Of a DNA stretch of 32,904 bases, positions 9,220-18,683 are shown in pieces (the stretch's first letter is position 1; the number at the start of each line of letters is the position of its first letter). The notes under the pieces are model-generated. The model saw only the letters and a program-made list of their open reading frames with translations. It did no database searches and was not told the DNA's origin. Source of the DNA: Wenzhouxiangella sp. (GTDB lineage Bacteria; Pseudomonadota; Gammaproteobacteria; Xanthomonadales; Wenzhouxiangellaceae); assembly GCA_007134485.1 (NCBI GenBank), contig SLKT01000050.1, positions 1-32,904 of the forward strand, read 5' to 3'. The translations under genes and the position numbers were made by a program.

Positions 9220-10238
9220 GAGCGAATTTTGCGGATGGTGCTGGCGATCAGGCTGCGCAGTGTGCTGGCGCCGGCCAGGCGGTCGGTTCGGGCGGTCTCC
9301 AGTGCTTCCGGATCGGCGGCCAGGCGCTCGACCTCGAGCCAGTCGTTCCAGGGCTTGGCCAGCGACCAGTCGGGTTCGTCGATCAGGCAATTGGGCAAGC
9401 GGTAGTGAAAGGCCGGGCGGGGTTTGATCAACTCGGTTTCCACGTCGGCGGCCATGACTCGCTTGCGATCAATGTGGGCGAACAGCGGCAACATGTCCAG
9501 CGGCCGATTCCGGGTAGGTGTGAATTCCAGGAAGTCATCGATCAATCGGCGGATGCTGGGGCGGTACTTGCCTTGCATGACATGAACGACGTAGTCCTCC
9601 GGGTAGGGATGGATGTACGGGCTGATGCGGCGGGCCAGGTCGATATCGCTGCGTTCCAGCAGCCAATCGTACTTGAGCAGGAAGGCACGCAGCATGGCCA
9701 GCAGATACTCGGCCTTGAGGCTGGCCGTCTCGATGTTGAGGTGCAGCCCGAAGGCATAAAAGGGGGAGCCGTGGGTGCCACGGGCGCCGGCCTTGTGCAG
9801 TTTTTTGCGGATGGCATCCAGACGCTCCAGCTTGCTCCATGGAATCGGCGGGCCGACCAGCTCCAGCGGTACCACTAGTCCGGCAACCCTGGAAATCAGC
9901 GCCTCGACATTCTCGCGTGTCTCTCCCTCGCCGATCTCTATGCCCAGTTCCGACAGGTGCTGCTGATACTTTCGGCTGGTCAGCAGGTTGGCATCCAGTT
10001 CGATTTCGAAATCCCCCAGCTCGGTATCCACTACACGGGTGGAAAAAGCGCTTTCGCGTTCCACACGTCCTCCCAGCGTGGCGGTCACGGCTTTGGCCAT
10101 GACTTCCGGCTCGATGCCGGCCATTTCCATTTCCACTCCGACGCGCCGTTCGCCGCCTTCACTGTTGTTGGTCCAGGGGGGCGGGTTGAATCTGGAGGGG
10201 GTGGACTTGTTCGTGTCGGCGGGCTCGGGCATGTGCAT
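9216..10238 (-). CDS. Putative amidoligase (glutamine-synthetase-like COOH-NH2 ligase fold)
   Basis: A 340-residue protein with features of the Amidoligase_2 family: RRVGVEMEMAGI (31-42; E36 and E38 would bind metal/ATP), GDFEIELD (75-82), FGLHLNIE (163-170; H166, N168) and a late RPAFHYRLPNC (274-284). Such enzymes are thought to form amide bonds between a carboxylate and an amine using ATP, and published genome surveys place them next to class I glutamine amidotransferases, as here. The substrate cannot be read from the sequence. The ATG at 10238 lies 15 bases from the heptamer array at 10253-10280 and beyond that is the groEL terminator, leaving little space for a normal promoter. Likely first gene of the operon with the amidotransferase, glnE and nfi. 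Confidence 0.85.
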   Translation of the reverse strand: MHMPEPADTNKSTPSRFNPPPWTNNSEGGERRVGVEMEMAGIEPEVMAKAVTATLGGRVERESAFSTRVVDTELGDFEIELDANLLTSRKYQQHLSELGIEIGEGETRENVEALISRVAGLVVPLELVGPPIPWSKLERLDAIRKKLHKAGARGTHGSPFYAFGLHLNIETASLKAEYLLAMLRAFLLKYDWLLERSDIDLARRISPYIHPYPEDYVVHVMQGKYRPSIRRLIDDFLEFTPTRNRPLDMLPLFAHIDRKRVMAADVETELIKPRPAFHYRLPNCLIDEPDWSLAKPWNDWLEVERLAADPEALETARTDRLAGASTLRSLIASTIRKIRS

Positions 10239-10252
10239 AGGTTACTACTTAA

Positions 10253-10283
10253 GGGGTCAGGGGTCAGGGGTCAGGGGTCAGGG
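10253..10283. repeat. Heptamer tandem array, unit GGGGTCA
   Basis: Four perfect copies (10253-10280) plus GGG. This is the reverse complement of the TGACCCC array at 199-222 and at the right end of the window. It sits exactly between the terminator of groEL and the start of the amidoligase operon. Confidence 0.95.
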
Positions 10284-10284
10284 T

Positions 10285-10316
10285 AAAAAAAACCCCGGCC
10301 GAGGCCGGGGTTTTTT
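10285..10316. terminator. Bidirectional rho-independent terminator downstream of groEL
   Basis: A run of eight A, then CCCCGGC, a CGAG loop, GCCGGGG and six T. The 7-bp all-G/C stem flanked by A and T tracts works as an intrinsic terminator in both directions. For groEL (minus strand) it lies 25 bases past the stop codon and shows the ideal stem followed by a long U tract. Confidence 0.93.
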
Positions 10317-10340
10317 CGGGTCTTGCCTTGGGTGGATGGC

Positions 10341-12026
<1,686 letters not shown>

Positions 12027-12061
12027 TTATCGATTACGTCAATTCAGCTTTGACGGCGGGC

Positions 12062-12352
12062 TCAGGACTCGATGACGGCCATGATGTCGTCTTCACGCAT
12101 CACAAGCAGTTCTTCATCATCGACCTTGACCTCGGTGCCGGAATACTTGCCGAACAGCACCTTGTCGCCGACCTTGACGTCCAGCGCACGCTGTTCGCCA
12201 CTGTCGAGGATCTTGCCATTGCCGACGGCCAGCACTTCACCGCGAATCGGCTTTTCGGTGGCGCTGTCGGGAATGACGATTCCGCCGGGGGTGGTACGCT
12301 CTTCTTCGACGCGCTTGACGATCACGCGATCATGCAAGGGACGCAGTTTCAT
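12062..12352 (-). CDS. groES: Co-chaperonin GroES (10 kDa)
   Basis: Heptameric lid of the GroEL chamber. The 96-residue length is standard; the mobile-loop segment [20 protein letters not shown] (17-36) and [20 protein letters not shown] near the end are typical. The ribosome-binding site AAGGGAG lies 8 bases before the ATG. A sigma-32 promoter is found about 150 bases upstream (12505-12533). No CIRCE inverted repeat was seen. Confidence 0.99.
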   Translation of the reverse strand: MKLRPLHDRVIVKRVEEERTTPGGIVIPDSATEKPIRGEVLAVGNGKILDSGEQRALDVKVGDKVLFGKYSGTEVKVDDEELLVMREDDIMAVIES

Positions 12353-12673
12353 GGGTTGTTCTCCCTTTCTAAGGTTGAATTGGTCTCAAAAAACTCATTT
12401 CACCGACTCCGGCCTCCTGGATGACTCCGGGGGAGACTGTGTCGGCACCGGGTAATTCGGGCGATCTCGCTCCGTGCAGATACGGATCACCGATACGAAT
12501 TGGCAAATGGAGCCCAGCCTCGCCTATTTCAAGGGCTGGATGACCTGTGGATCAGCGTTGATATCCGTGCTGTGCGTCGAATTGCTCCGCGCAGACTCAC
12601 TCGCAAGATTTCATCGGCCCGGCCGGTCTGATGCGGTACCCTGTCAGGCGCTTTGAAATTGCAGGAGGTTGAT
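12353..12673. other. Divergent intergenic region between groES and cutA
   Basis: A 321-base gap. It holds the groESL leader and heat-shock promoter on the minus strand and, near its right end, the ribosome-binding site AGGAGG of cutA (12663-12668). I could not pick a convincing promoter for cutA. No RNA gene, repeat array or small protein stands out. Confidence 0.7.
12505..12533 (-). promoter_or_regulatory. Sigma-32 (heat-shock) promoter of groES-groEL
   Basis: Read on the minus strand: CTTGAAA (12533-12527), a 14-base spacer, then CTCCATTT (12512-12505). This is a full match to the heat-shock -35 (CTTGAAA) and 7 of 8 to the -10 (CCCCATnT), with a normal spacer. The implied 5' leader of groES is roughly 145 bases. 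Confidence 0.82.
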
Positions 12674-13012
12674 ATGGAACTTTCCCTGGTCATGACAACC
12701 TGCGAGACCCGCCAGCAGGCGGAACGTCTGGCCCGTTTGCTGGTCGAAAATCGTCTTGCCGCCTGTGTCTCGATCGGGGCGCCCGTGACCAGCGTGTTTC
12801 CGTGGCAGGGGCAGATTGATAGCGAGCAGGAGGTCACGTTAACCATCAAGACTCGACCCGAGCAATTGCCGGCCCTGAAACAGGCCTTCAACGATCATCA
12901 CCCCTATGAGGTGCCCGAGATGCTGGTATTGCCGGTCGTTGACGGACTCAAGCCCTATTTCGACTGGGCTCGTGAATGGATTGACCATGATAGCGACAAG
13001 AACAATCACTGA
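12674..13012 (+). CDS. cutA: CutA1 divalent-cation tolerance protein
   Basis: A small trimeric protein named for copper tolerance in E. coli, where mutations affect this locus and dsbD; its biochemical role remains unclear. The 112 residues show the family pattern: LVMTTCETRQQAERLARLL, RLAACVSI and HPYEVPEMLVLPV. AGGAGG sits 5 bases before the ATG at 12674. The last 26 bases overlap the start of dsbD in another frame, so the two are co-transcribed and probably translationally coupled. The groESL/cutA/dsbD neighbourhood is also found in E. coli. Confidence 0.96.
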   Translation: MELSLVMTTCETRQQAERLARLLVENRLAACVSIGAPVTSVFPWQGQIDSEQEVTLTIKTRPEQLPALKQAFNDHHPYEVPEMLVLPVVDGLKPYFDWAREWIDHDSDKNNH

Positions 13013-15236
13013 GTCACACTGGCTGGCTGCCGTATGGCTGATGCTGGCCATGGCGATGTCCGCGCCGGTGGCCGGCCAGATCACCATGGACGATCTGCTG
13101 CCGGTCGAAGAAGCGTTTGCGCTGAGTGCGTCGGCCGAACCTGACAAGGTTCGCCTGACCTGGCAGATCGCCGACGGTTACTACATGTATCGTCACGCCT
13201 TTCGGGTCGAAAGTGACAGCGAGGGCATCGAACTCGGCGAGCTCGAGATCCCACCCGGCGAGGAGACCTACGACGAGTTCTTTGGTGAAACCGAGACTTA
13301 CCGGGATCAGGTAGAAGTGGTTGTGCCGCTGCAGGATCGTCCGCAGTCCGGCGCCGTTACGCTGCAGATCCGCTCTCAGGGTTGTGCTGATGTCGGCGTG
13401 TGTTATCCGCCGCATCGTGAATCCATCCAACTGGATTTGCCAAAGCAGGAAGCAAGTGCCAACGGCCTTGCCGGATTGCTCGGAAAGTCGCAACCCGAAG
13501 CCCGGGGGGCGCTGGGCAGGAAGCCCGAAGGCGCGTTGCCGGCTGAGCAGGCTTTCAGTTTCGAGGCCATCGCCGGTGATGCCGGCAGCGTGCTGGTGCG
13601 ATTCATTTCACGGCCGGGCTATTACCTGTACCGCGACCAGTTCGCGTTCGATGTCATCGAGGACGATGTCGAGGTGGTCCGGGCGCAACTGCCCGAGGCG
13701 GTTGAAATTCACGACGAATCCTTCGGTGATACCCACGTCTACTACGGCGAGGTCGAGATTCCGGTGCAATTGTCGCGTCCGGCCGGACCGGCTCGCGAGA
13801 TCCAGTTACGGGCCGATTTCCAGGGTTGCAAGGAAGGCGATATCTGTTACCCGCCGATGGATCGCACCCTGGCGGTGGATTTGCCGGTGGCCGAATCCGA
13901 CATCCGCATCGACCAACCGGCTGCGGCCGGAGCAGCGCCGCCACCCCAGGCCGAGCAGGACCGCCTCGCCGCCGCCCTGACCGGCACACCGGTGCTGGCC
14001 CTGAGCCTTTTCCTTCTGGCCGGTGTTCTGCTGGCCTTTACGCCGTGCGTGTTTCCCATGGTGCCCATTTTGTCGGGGCTGATCGCCGGGCAGGGCGATC
14101 GCATGACCACCGCCGGGGCATTTCGCCTGTCACTGGTCTATGTGCTGGCCATGGCCCTGGTGTACACCGCCTTTGGTGTGATTGCCGGGCTGTTCGGTCA
14201 GAACCTGCAGGCGGTATTCCAGCACCCGGCGGTGTTGATCGGTTTCGCCGGTCTGTTCGTGGTGCTGTCTCTGGCGATGTTCGGATTCTATGACCTGCAG
14301 TTGCCCTCGCGCCTGCAGACCCGTCTCAACGAGTGGTCGAATCGCGCCGAGGGCGGCACCCTGATGGGCGCGGCCATCATGGGCGCGCTGTCGGCGCTGA
14401 TTGTCGGGCCGTGTGTGGCTCCGGCCCTGATGGGCGCCCTGATCTACATCGGCCAGACCGGGGATGCCGTGCTCGGTGGCGCCGCGCTTTTCTCCATGGC
14501 CATCGGCATGGGAATCCCGCTGGTAATCTGGGGCACTTCAGCCGGCCGATGGCTGCCGCGGGCCGGTGGCTGGATGAACGCCATCAAGGCGGTATTCGGT
14601 GTCGGTCTGCTGGCCCTGGCCATCTGGATGCTCGAGCGGGTGGTTCCGCCCGAGGTGGTAATGCTGATGTGGGGCGCGCTGGCCATTGCTTGTGCGGTTT
14701 ACCTGGGCGCGTTGACCCGCCTGCCGCCGGAGGTCTCGGGCTGGCGCAAGCTCTGGCAGGGGCTCGGCATCATGTTGCTGGTGGTCGGCGTGATCCAGTT
14801 TGTCGGCGCGCTGTCCGGCGGACAGGACTGGACCCGCCCGCTCAATCACTTGCGTACGGCTTCGGCGGGACCGGTCGAAGTGCCCGAGTTTCGCCATGTG
14901 GATACCCTGGATGAACTGGAACAGGCCATTGCGGCATCCAGTGAACCGGTGTTCCTTGATTTCTACGCGGACTGGTGCGTGGATTGCGTGCGCATGGAGC
15001 GGCGCACCTTCCCTGACCCGGAAGTGGCCCGGACCATGGCCTCACTGACGCTGATCAAGGTCGATGTCACCGATTACACGTCCGATCATCAGGAAATCCT
15101 GTCACATTTCGGACTGATTGGACCGCCCGCCTACCTGTTCTTCCGACAGGGCGAGGAGCTGGCTCATTTGCGGACGTTCGGATTCCTGGCGCCGACGCGT
15201 TTCAATGCGTTGCTGGGTGAGGTGCTGCAGCCGTGA
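12987..15236 (+). CDS. dsbD: Thiol:disulfide interchange protein DsbD with two N-terminal alpha domains
   Basis: Inner-membrane reductant conduit that passes electrons from cytosolic thioredoxin to periplasmic DsbC and related proteins. The 749-residue protein has a signal peptide (about 1-31), then two DsbD-alpha-like domains with Cys pairs C133/C139 (QGCADVGVCYPP) and C281/C287 (QGCKEGDICYPP). The beta membrane domain follows with C354 (FTPCVFP) and C476 (VGPCVAP), and then a thioredoxin-like gamma domain with C664-V-D-C667. E. coli DsbD has one alpha domain and about 565 residues, so the extra length is the duplication. The ATG at 12987 is inside the end of cutA and gives a proper signal peptide. 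The stop overlaps the GTG of the next gene. Confidence 0.95.
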   Translation: MIATRTITESHWLAAVWLMLAMAMSAPVAGQITMDDLLPVEEAFALSASAEPDKVRLTWQIADGYYMYRHAFRVESDSEGIELGELEIPPGEETYDEFFGETETYRDQVEVVVPLQDRPQSGAVTLQIRSQGCADVGVCYPPHRESIQLDLPKQEASANGLAGLLGKSQPEARGALGRKPEGALPAEQAFSFEAIAGDAGSVLVRFISRPGYYLYRDQFAFDVIEDDVEVVRAQLPEAVEIHDESFGDTHVYYGEVEIPVQLSRPAGPAREIQLRADFQGCKEGDICYPPMDRTLAVDLPVAESDIRIDQPAAAGAAPPPQAEQDRLAAALTGTPVLALSLFLLAGVLLAFTPCVFPMVPILSGLIAGQGDRMTTAGAFRLSLVYVLAMALVYTAFGVIAGLFGQNLQAVFQHPAVLIGFAGLFVVLSLAMFGFYDLQLPSRLQTRLNEWSNRAEGGTLMGAAIMGALSALIVGPCVAPALMGALIYIGQTGDAVLGGAALFSMAIGMGIPLVIWGTSAGRWLPRAGGWMNAIKAVFGVGLLALAIWMLERVVPPEVVMLMWGALAIACAVYLGALTRLPPEVSGWRKLWQGLGIMLLVVGVIQFVGALSGGQDWTRPLNHLRTASAGPVEVPEFRHVDTLDELEQAIAASSEPVFLDFYADWCVDCVRMERRTFPDPEVARTMASLTLIKVDVTDYTSDHQEILSHFGLIGPPAYLFFRQGEELAHLRTFGFLAPTRFNALLGEVLQP

Positions 15237-15763
15237 AATCCGTATTGTTGTTCGCGGGTGTGGCCGTGCTGGGACTGGCGATTGGTATCGGGGCCGCGTT
15301 GCTGAACCGCCCGTCGCCGCCCGAACCCGGCACGTCCGGAGCGGCGGTTGGCGATCCACGGCCTGATTTTCGCCACGGTGACCTGTCGGGTCAGTGGGTA
15401 TCGGCTGATGATTTTGACGGACGCCTGCTGCTGGTCAATTTCTGGGCCACCTGGTGCGCCCCCTGCCGCCGGGAGATGCCGGTTCTGCAGGATGCCGACC
15501 GCGAGCATGGCGACAACCTGGCGGTTGTCGGGATTGCCATTGACGATCCAGGTCCAGTGAAGGACTTCGTCGCAGAGCTGGGTATCGAATACCCGATCCT
15601 GGTGGGTGCGGCCGATGTGATGGCGACCCAGCAGGCCTGGGGGAACTCGGCCGGGGCGCTGCCCTATACCGTGCTGGTGGATCAATCCGGCATCATACGC
15701 TGGCAGCACCTCGGCGAAGTCAGTGCCGAGGAGTTGGCTTCGGAGCTCTCGAACTGGCTTTGA
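15233..15763 (+). CDS. TlpA-like periplasmic thiol:disulfide oxidoreductase
   Basis: A 176-residue thioredoxin-fold protein with an N-terminal membrane anchor or signal (residues 3-24) and the active site WCAPC (C75, C78) in LLLVNFWATWCAPCRREMPV, typical of TlpA/ResA reductases that help cytochrome c maturation or other periplasmic reductions. The LPYTVLVDQSG segment near residue 145 contains the cis-proline expected opposite the active site. Translation begins at GTG within GTGA, overlapping the dsbD stop, so it is likely made together with DsbD and may receive its electrons; that partnership is inferred. Confidence 0.92.
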   Translation: MKSVLLFAGVAVLGLAIGIGAALLNRPSPPEPGTSGAAVGDPRPDFRHGDLSGQWVSADDFDGRLLLVNFWATWCAPCRREMPVLQDADREHGDNLAVVGIAIDDPGPVKDFVAELGIEYPILVGAADVMATQQAWGNSAGALPYTVLVDQSGIIRWQHLGEVSAEELASELSNWL

Positions 15764-15890
15764 CGGCTGCCGGGCTAATAATTCCCGAGCCGTGACCAAA
15801 ACCGCGAAAAATTCACCAAACGTCGCCGAACGTGTGGACATTTCCGTTAACATGCGGCACACTTGATCCTTTTGCAGGCAATCCGCTGTC

Positions 15891-16337
15891 ATGACCTCCG
15901 TTCTGGTTCTGCATGGTCCCAATCTGAATCTGCTGGGCAGCCGTGAGCCGGAGTTTTATGGCTCGACCACGCTTGCCGAGATCGACGCGCAAATGGACCG
16001 ATTTGCAACCGAGTGCGGGGTGGACCTGGAGACTTTTCAGTCCAACGCCGAACATGAACTGATCGGTCGCATTCACCAGGCCGCAGGTGATGGCACCAAT
16101 TGGATTCTGATCAATCCGGCGGCCTTCACCCATACATCGATTGCGTTGCGCGACGCACTCATTGCGGTCGGCTTGCCGTTTATCGAAATTCACTTGAGCA
16201 ATCCGGACAGTCGCGAAGCATTTCGCCATCAGTCCTGGTTCTCCGACCTGGCCGTGGGCACCATCAGCGGTTTCGGCGCGGATTCATACTTGCTGGGTCT
16301 GCAGGCCGTAATCAACCGAATCGAATCATCGGGGTAA
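15891..16337 (+). CDS. aroQ: Type II 3-dehydroquinate dehydratase
   Basis: Converts 3-dehydroquinate to 3-dehydroshikimate in the shikimate pathway. The 148-residue length fits the dodecameric type II enzyme. Key residues are visible: Y23 (EPEFYG) as base, N75 and H81 (NPAAFTHTS) and H101 in EIHLSNP. It is followed by accB after three bases, the common aroQ-accB-accC arrangement of gammaproteobacteria. The 127-base gap upstream (15764-15890) must hold the operon promoter, but no convincing -35/-10 pair could be chosen. Confidence 0.97.
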   Translation: MTSVLVLHGPNLNLLGSREPEFYGSTTLAEIDAQMDRFATECGVDLETFQSNAEHELIGRIHQAAGDGTNWILINPAAFTHTSIALRDALIAVGLPFIEIHLSNPDSREAFRHQSWFSDLAVGTISGFGADSYLLGLQAVINRIESSG

Positions 16338-16340
16338 GGA

Positions 16341-16820
16341 ATGGATTTAAGAAAAATCAAGAAACTGATCGAATTGCTGGAAGAATCCCAACTTGCAGAG
16401 ATTGAAATTCACGAGGGCGAAGAGTCGGTTCGCCTGATTCGCCACCATCCACAGCAAAGTGCAGCGCCTCAGGCTTTCCAGGTTCCCGCCCCCGCGCCGG
16501 CTCCGGCCCCGGCGGCGCCTGCGGCCGATGCAGCTACAGCGCCATCTCATGGCAGCGAGGATACGGCCGAGTTGCCCGATGGCGACGTCATTCGCTCCCC
16601 CATGGTCGGTACCTTTTACAGTGCGCCCAATCCGGATGCAGAACCCTTTGTCAAGGTCGGATCGACAGTGGCGTCCGGCGACACCTTGTGCCTGATCGAG
16701 GCGATGAAGATGTTCAACCAGATCGAAGCCGAATTTGCCGGCAAGGTCATCGCGGTATTGGTCGAGGACGGACAGCCGGTCGAATTCGATGAACCTCTGT
16801 TCGTGATCAAGAAGGGCTGA
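16341..16820 (+). CDS. accB: Biotin carboxyl carrier protein of acetyl-CoA carboxylase
   Basis: Carries carboxybiotin between the AccC and AccAD subunits in the first step of fatty-acid synthesis. The 159 residues comprise an N-terminal helix ([15 protein letters not shown]), a Pro/Ala-rich flexible linker (about 48-68) and a C-terminal biotinyl domain with the biotin lysine K123 in [18 protein letters not shown] directly precedes the ATG and overlaps the aroQ stop. Two bases separate its stop from accC. Confidence 0.98.
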   Translation: MDLRKIKKLIELLEESQLAEIEIHEGEESVRLIRHHPQQSAAPQAFQVPAPAPAPAPAAPAADAATAPSHGSEDTAELPDGDVIRSPMVGTFYSAPNPDAEPFVKVGSTVASGDTLCLIEAMKMFNQIEAEFAGKVIAVLVEDGQPVEFDEPLFVIKKG

Positions 16821-16822
16821 TC

Positions 16823-18172
16823 ATGGCCCCATTCAAGAAGATCCTGATCGCCAATCGCGGCGAAATCGCCCTGCGGGTGCTTCGTGCCTGCCAGGCCATG
16901 AATATTCGCACCGTTGCGGTTCACTCGACTGTGGATCGCAACCTCAAGCATGTCGGCATGGCCGATGAATCGGTATGCATCGGCCCGGCCGCGGCGGGCC
17001 AGAGTTATCTGAACGTGCCCGGTATCATCGCCGCCATGGAAGTGACCGATGCAGAAGCGGTTCACCCCGGATATGGTTTCCTGGCCGAGAACGCAGACTT
17101 TGCCGAACGGGTCGAGGAGTCCGGTTTCACCTTCATCGGCCCGCGCGCCGAGACCATTCGCCTGATGGGTGACAAGGTCTCCGCCATCAACGCCATGCGC
17201 CAGGCCGGGGTACCCTGCGTGCCCGGATCGAATGGCCCGCTGGATGATGATGACCGGCGCTCGGAGCGTCTGGCTGCGGAAATCGGGTTTCCGGTTCTGA
17301 TCAAGGCGGCCGCGGGTGGTGGTGGTCGCGGCATGCGCGTGGTGGAGCATCCGGAAGATCTGATCAAGTCCATCAGCCTGACGCGCCAGGAAGCGCGGTC
17401 GGGATTCGGCGATGAAACGGTCTACATGGAGAAGTTCCTGACCAATCCGCGCCATATCGAGATCCAGGTCCTGGCCGACGCCCACGGCAATGCGGTCCAT
17501 CTGGGCGAGCGGGATTGTTCGATGCAGCGTCGCCATCAGAAAGTGATCGAGGAGGCGCCGGCGCCCGGAATCACGCCGGACGAGCGTGAGCGCATCGGCC
17601 GGATCTGCACTGATGCCTGCCGGCGGATCGGGTACCTGGGCGCGGGCACTTTCGAGTTTCTGTACGAAGATGGCGAGTTCTACTTCATTGAAATGAACAC
17701 TCGTATTCAGGTTGAGCATCCGGTGACCGAGTGCGTCACCGGCCTGGACCTGATTCGGGCCCAGATACTGGCCGCGGCCGGCGAGCCGTTGCCGTTTTCG
17801 CAGGATGATGTGGTGATCCTGGGACATGCGATCGAATGTCGCATCAACGCCGAGGACCCCGAGAAATTCATTCCGCAACCCGGTCGGGTGGAGTCTTTCC
17901 ATGCGCCTGGCGGCCCCGGCATCCGGGTCGATTCTCATATTTACGACAGCTACCGCATCCCGCCCAACTACGACTCAATGATCGGCAAACTGATTGCCCA
18001 TGCCGAAAACCGCGAAGCCGCGATTGCCCGGATGCGCGTGGCGCTGGACGAGTTGGTGCTGCGCGGGGTGATCAACAATATTCCCCTGCATCAACGCCTG
18101 ATGCGCGATTCAGGATTTATCGAGGGTGGCGCGAATATCCACTACCTGGAAAAGTTGTTGAAGGGAGGGTGA
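16823..18172 (+). CDS. accC: Biotin carboxylase subunit of acetyl-CoA carboxylase
   Basis: ATP-dependent carboxylation of biotin on AccB. The 449-residue ATP-grasp enzyme begins with [18 protein letters not shown] and shows the glycine-rich loop [12 protein letters not shown] (about residue 160), the [19 protein letters not shown] segment and [16 protein letters not shown]. All are standard. It ends the aroQ-accB-accC operon. prmA, which often follows in related species, is absent here: the next gene is chpC, convergent, 31 bases beyond, with no clear terminator between. Confidence 0.99.
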   Translation: MAPFKKILIANRGEIALRVLRACQAMNIRTVAVHSTVDRNLKHVGMADESVCIGPAAAGQSYLNVPGIIAAMEVTDAEAVHPGYGFLAENADFAERVEESGFTFIGPRAETIRLMGDKVSAINAMRQAGVPCVPGSNGPLDDDDRRSERLAAEIGFPVLIKAAAGGGGRGMRVVEHPEDLIKSISLTRQEARSGFGDETVYMEKFLTNPRHIEIQVLADAHGNAVHLGERDCSMQRRHQKVIEEAPAPGITPDERERIGRICTDACRRIGYLGAGTFEFLYEDGEFYFIEMNTRIQVEHPVTECVTGLDLIRAQILAAAGEPLPFSQDDVVILGHAIECRINAEDPEKFIPQPGRVESFHAPGGPGIRVDSHIYDSYRIPPNYDSMIGKLIAHAENREAAIARMRVALDELVLRGVINNIPLHQRLMRDSGFIEGGANIHYLEKLLKGG

Positions 18173-18203
18173 TTCCGGCTCTACGCACGACCGCCATCGG
18201 CCG

Positions 18204-18677
18204 TCAGCTTGTCAACGGCAACGCGCCAAACGCGGCGTGTGCGACCAGGTGGCCGAGGCGGTCAAGATCGGGCACGACCACTTCCATATCACCGATGATG
18301 GCCTTTCCGGCAACCGCAATCGGGTTGGATTCGCTCGGTACTTCGGTCAGATTGTCGGGGGTTACCGTGGTCAGGCGAGGGAAGCCCTGGGCAAGGACTG
18401 CAATGTAGGGCATGCGATCGTTGTCGATCAGGGTCTTGGTGATGCACATCCGGGCCCCTTCGACCGATTCATGGTCGGCGAATTCGGTCAATCGGGCAAA
18501 GCTGATCAGCGGTACTTGCCAGCCGCGCCACAGAAAAGTGCCAAACAGCCAATCCGGTGCATCCGGCACTGGATCCGGTTCGGCATATCCGACAACTTCG
18601 GCGACAGTGGCATTGGGAATCAGTATCTGGACGCCCGACAACGGCACCACGACACTGCGAACTTCAGTTTCGCTCAT
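18204..18677 (-). CDS. chpC: CheW-like adaptor, ChpC type
   Basis: A 157-residue single CheW domain (VRSVVVPLSGVQILIPNATV at the start; RGWQVPLISFARL near residue 52; GDMEVVVPDLDRL at about 130). CheW-like proteins couple chemoreceptors to the CheA-type kinase. Its place directly after chpA (six bases from the chpA stop) matches Pseudomonas chpC, which follows chpA and chpB there. It is diverged compared with PilI, and may link extra receptors to the Chp system. The site AAAGGAT lies about 10 bases before the ATG, inside the end of chpA. Confidence 0.85.
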   Translation of the reverse strand: MSETEVRSVVVPLSGVQILIPNATVAEVVGYAEPDPVPDAPDWLFGTFLWRGWQVPLISFARLTEFADHESVEGARMCITKTLIDNDRMPYIAVLAQGFPRLTTVTPDNLTEVPSESNPIAVAGKAIIGDMEVVVPDLDRLGHLVAHAAFGALPLTS

Positions 18678-18683
18678 CGGTGA

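Noticed and set aside
8221-9405. 394-codon plus-strand open frame over glnE and the amidotransferase
   Set aside because: It crosses two overlapping minus-strand genes with clear catalytic motifs; the translation is low-complexity Gln/Arg-rich.
12353-12520. CIRCE (HrcA) operator before groES
   Set aside because: No TTAGCACTC/GAGTGCTAA inverted repeat is present; the sigma-32 promoter explains control.
12906-12986. Longer N-terminus for DsbD
   Set aside because: It would lie inside cutA and place Cys-rich sequence before the signal peptide; the ATG at 12987 gives a normal signal peptide.
16616-17938. 440-codon open frame on the minus strand over accB-accC
   Set aside because: It is antisense to two complete, clearly recognised genes, and has no motif or ribosome-binding site.
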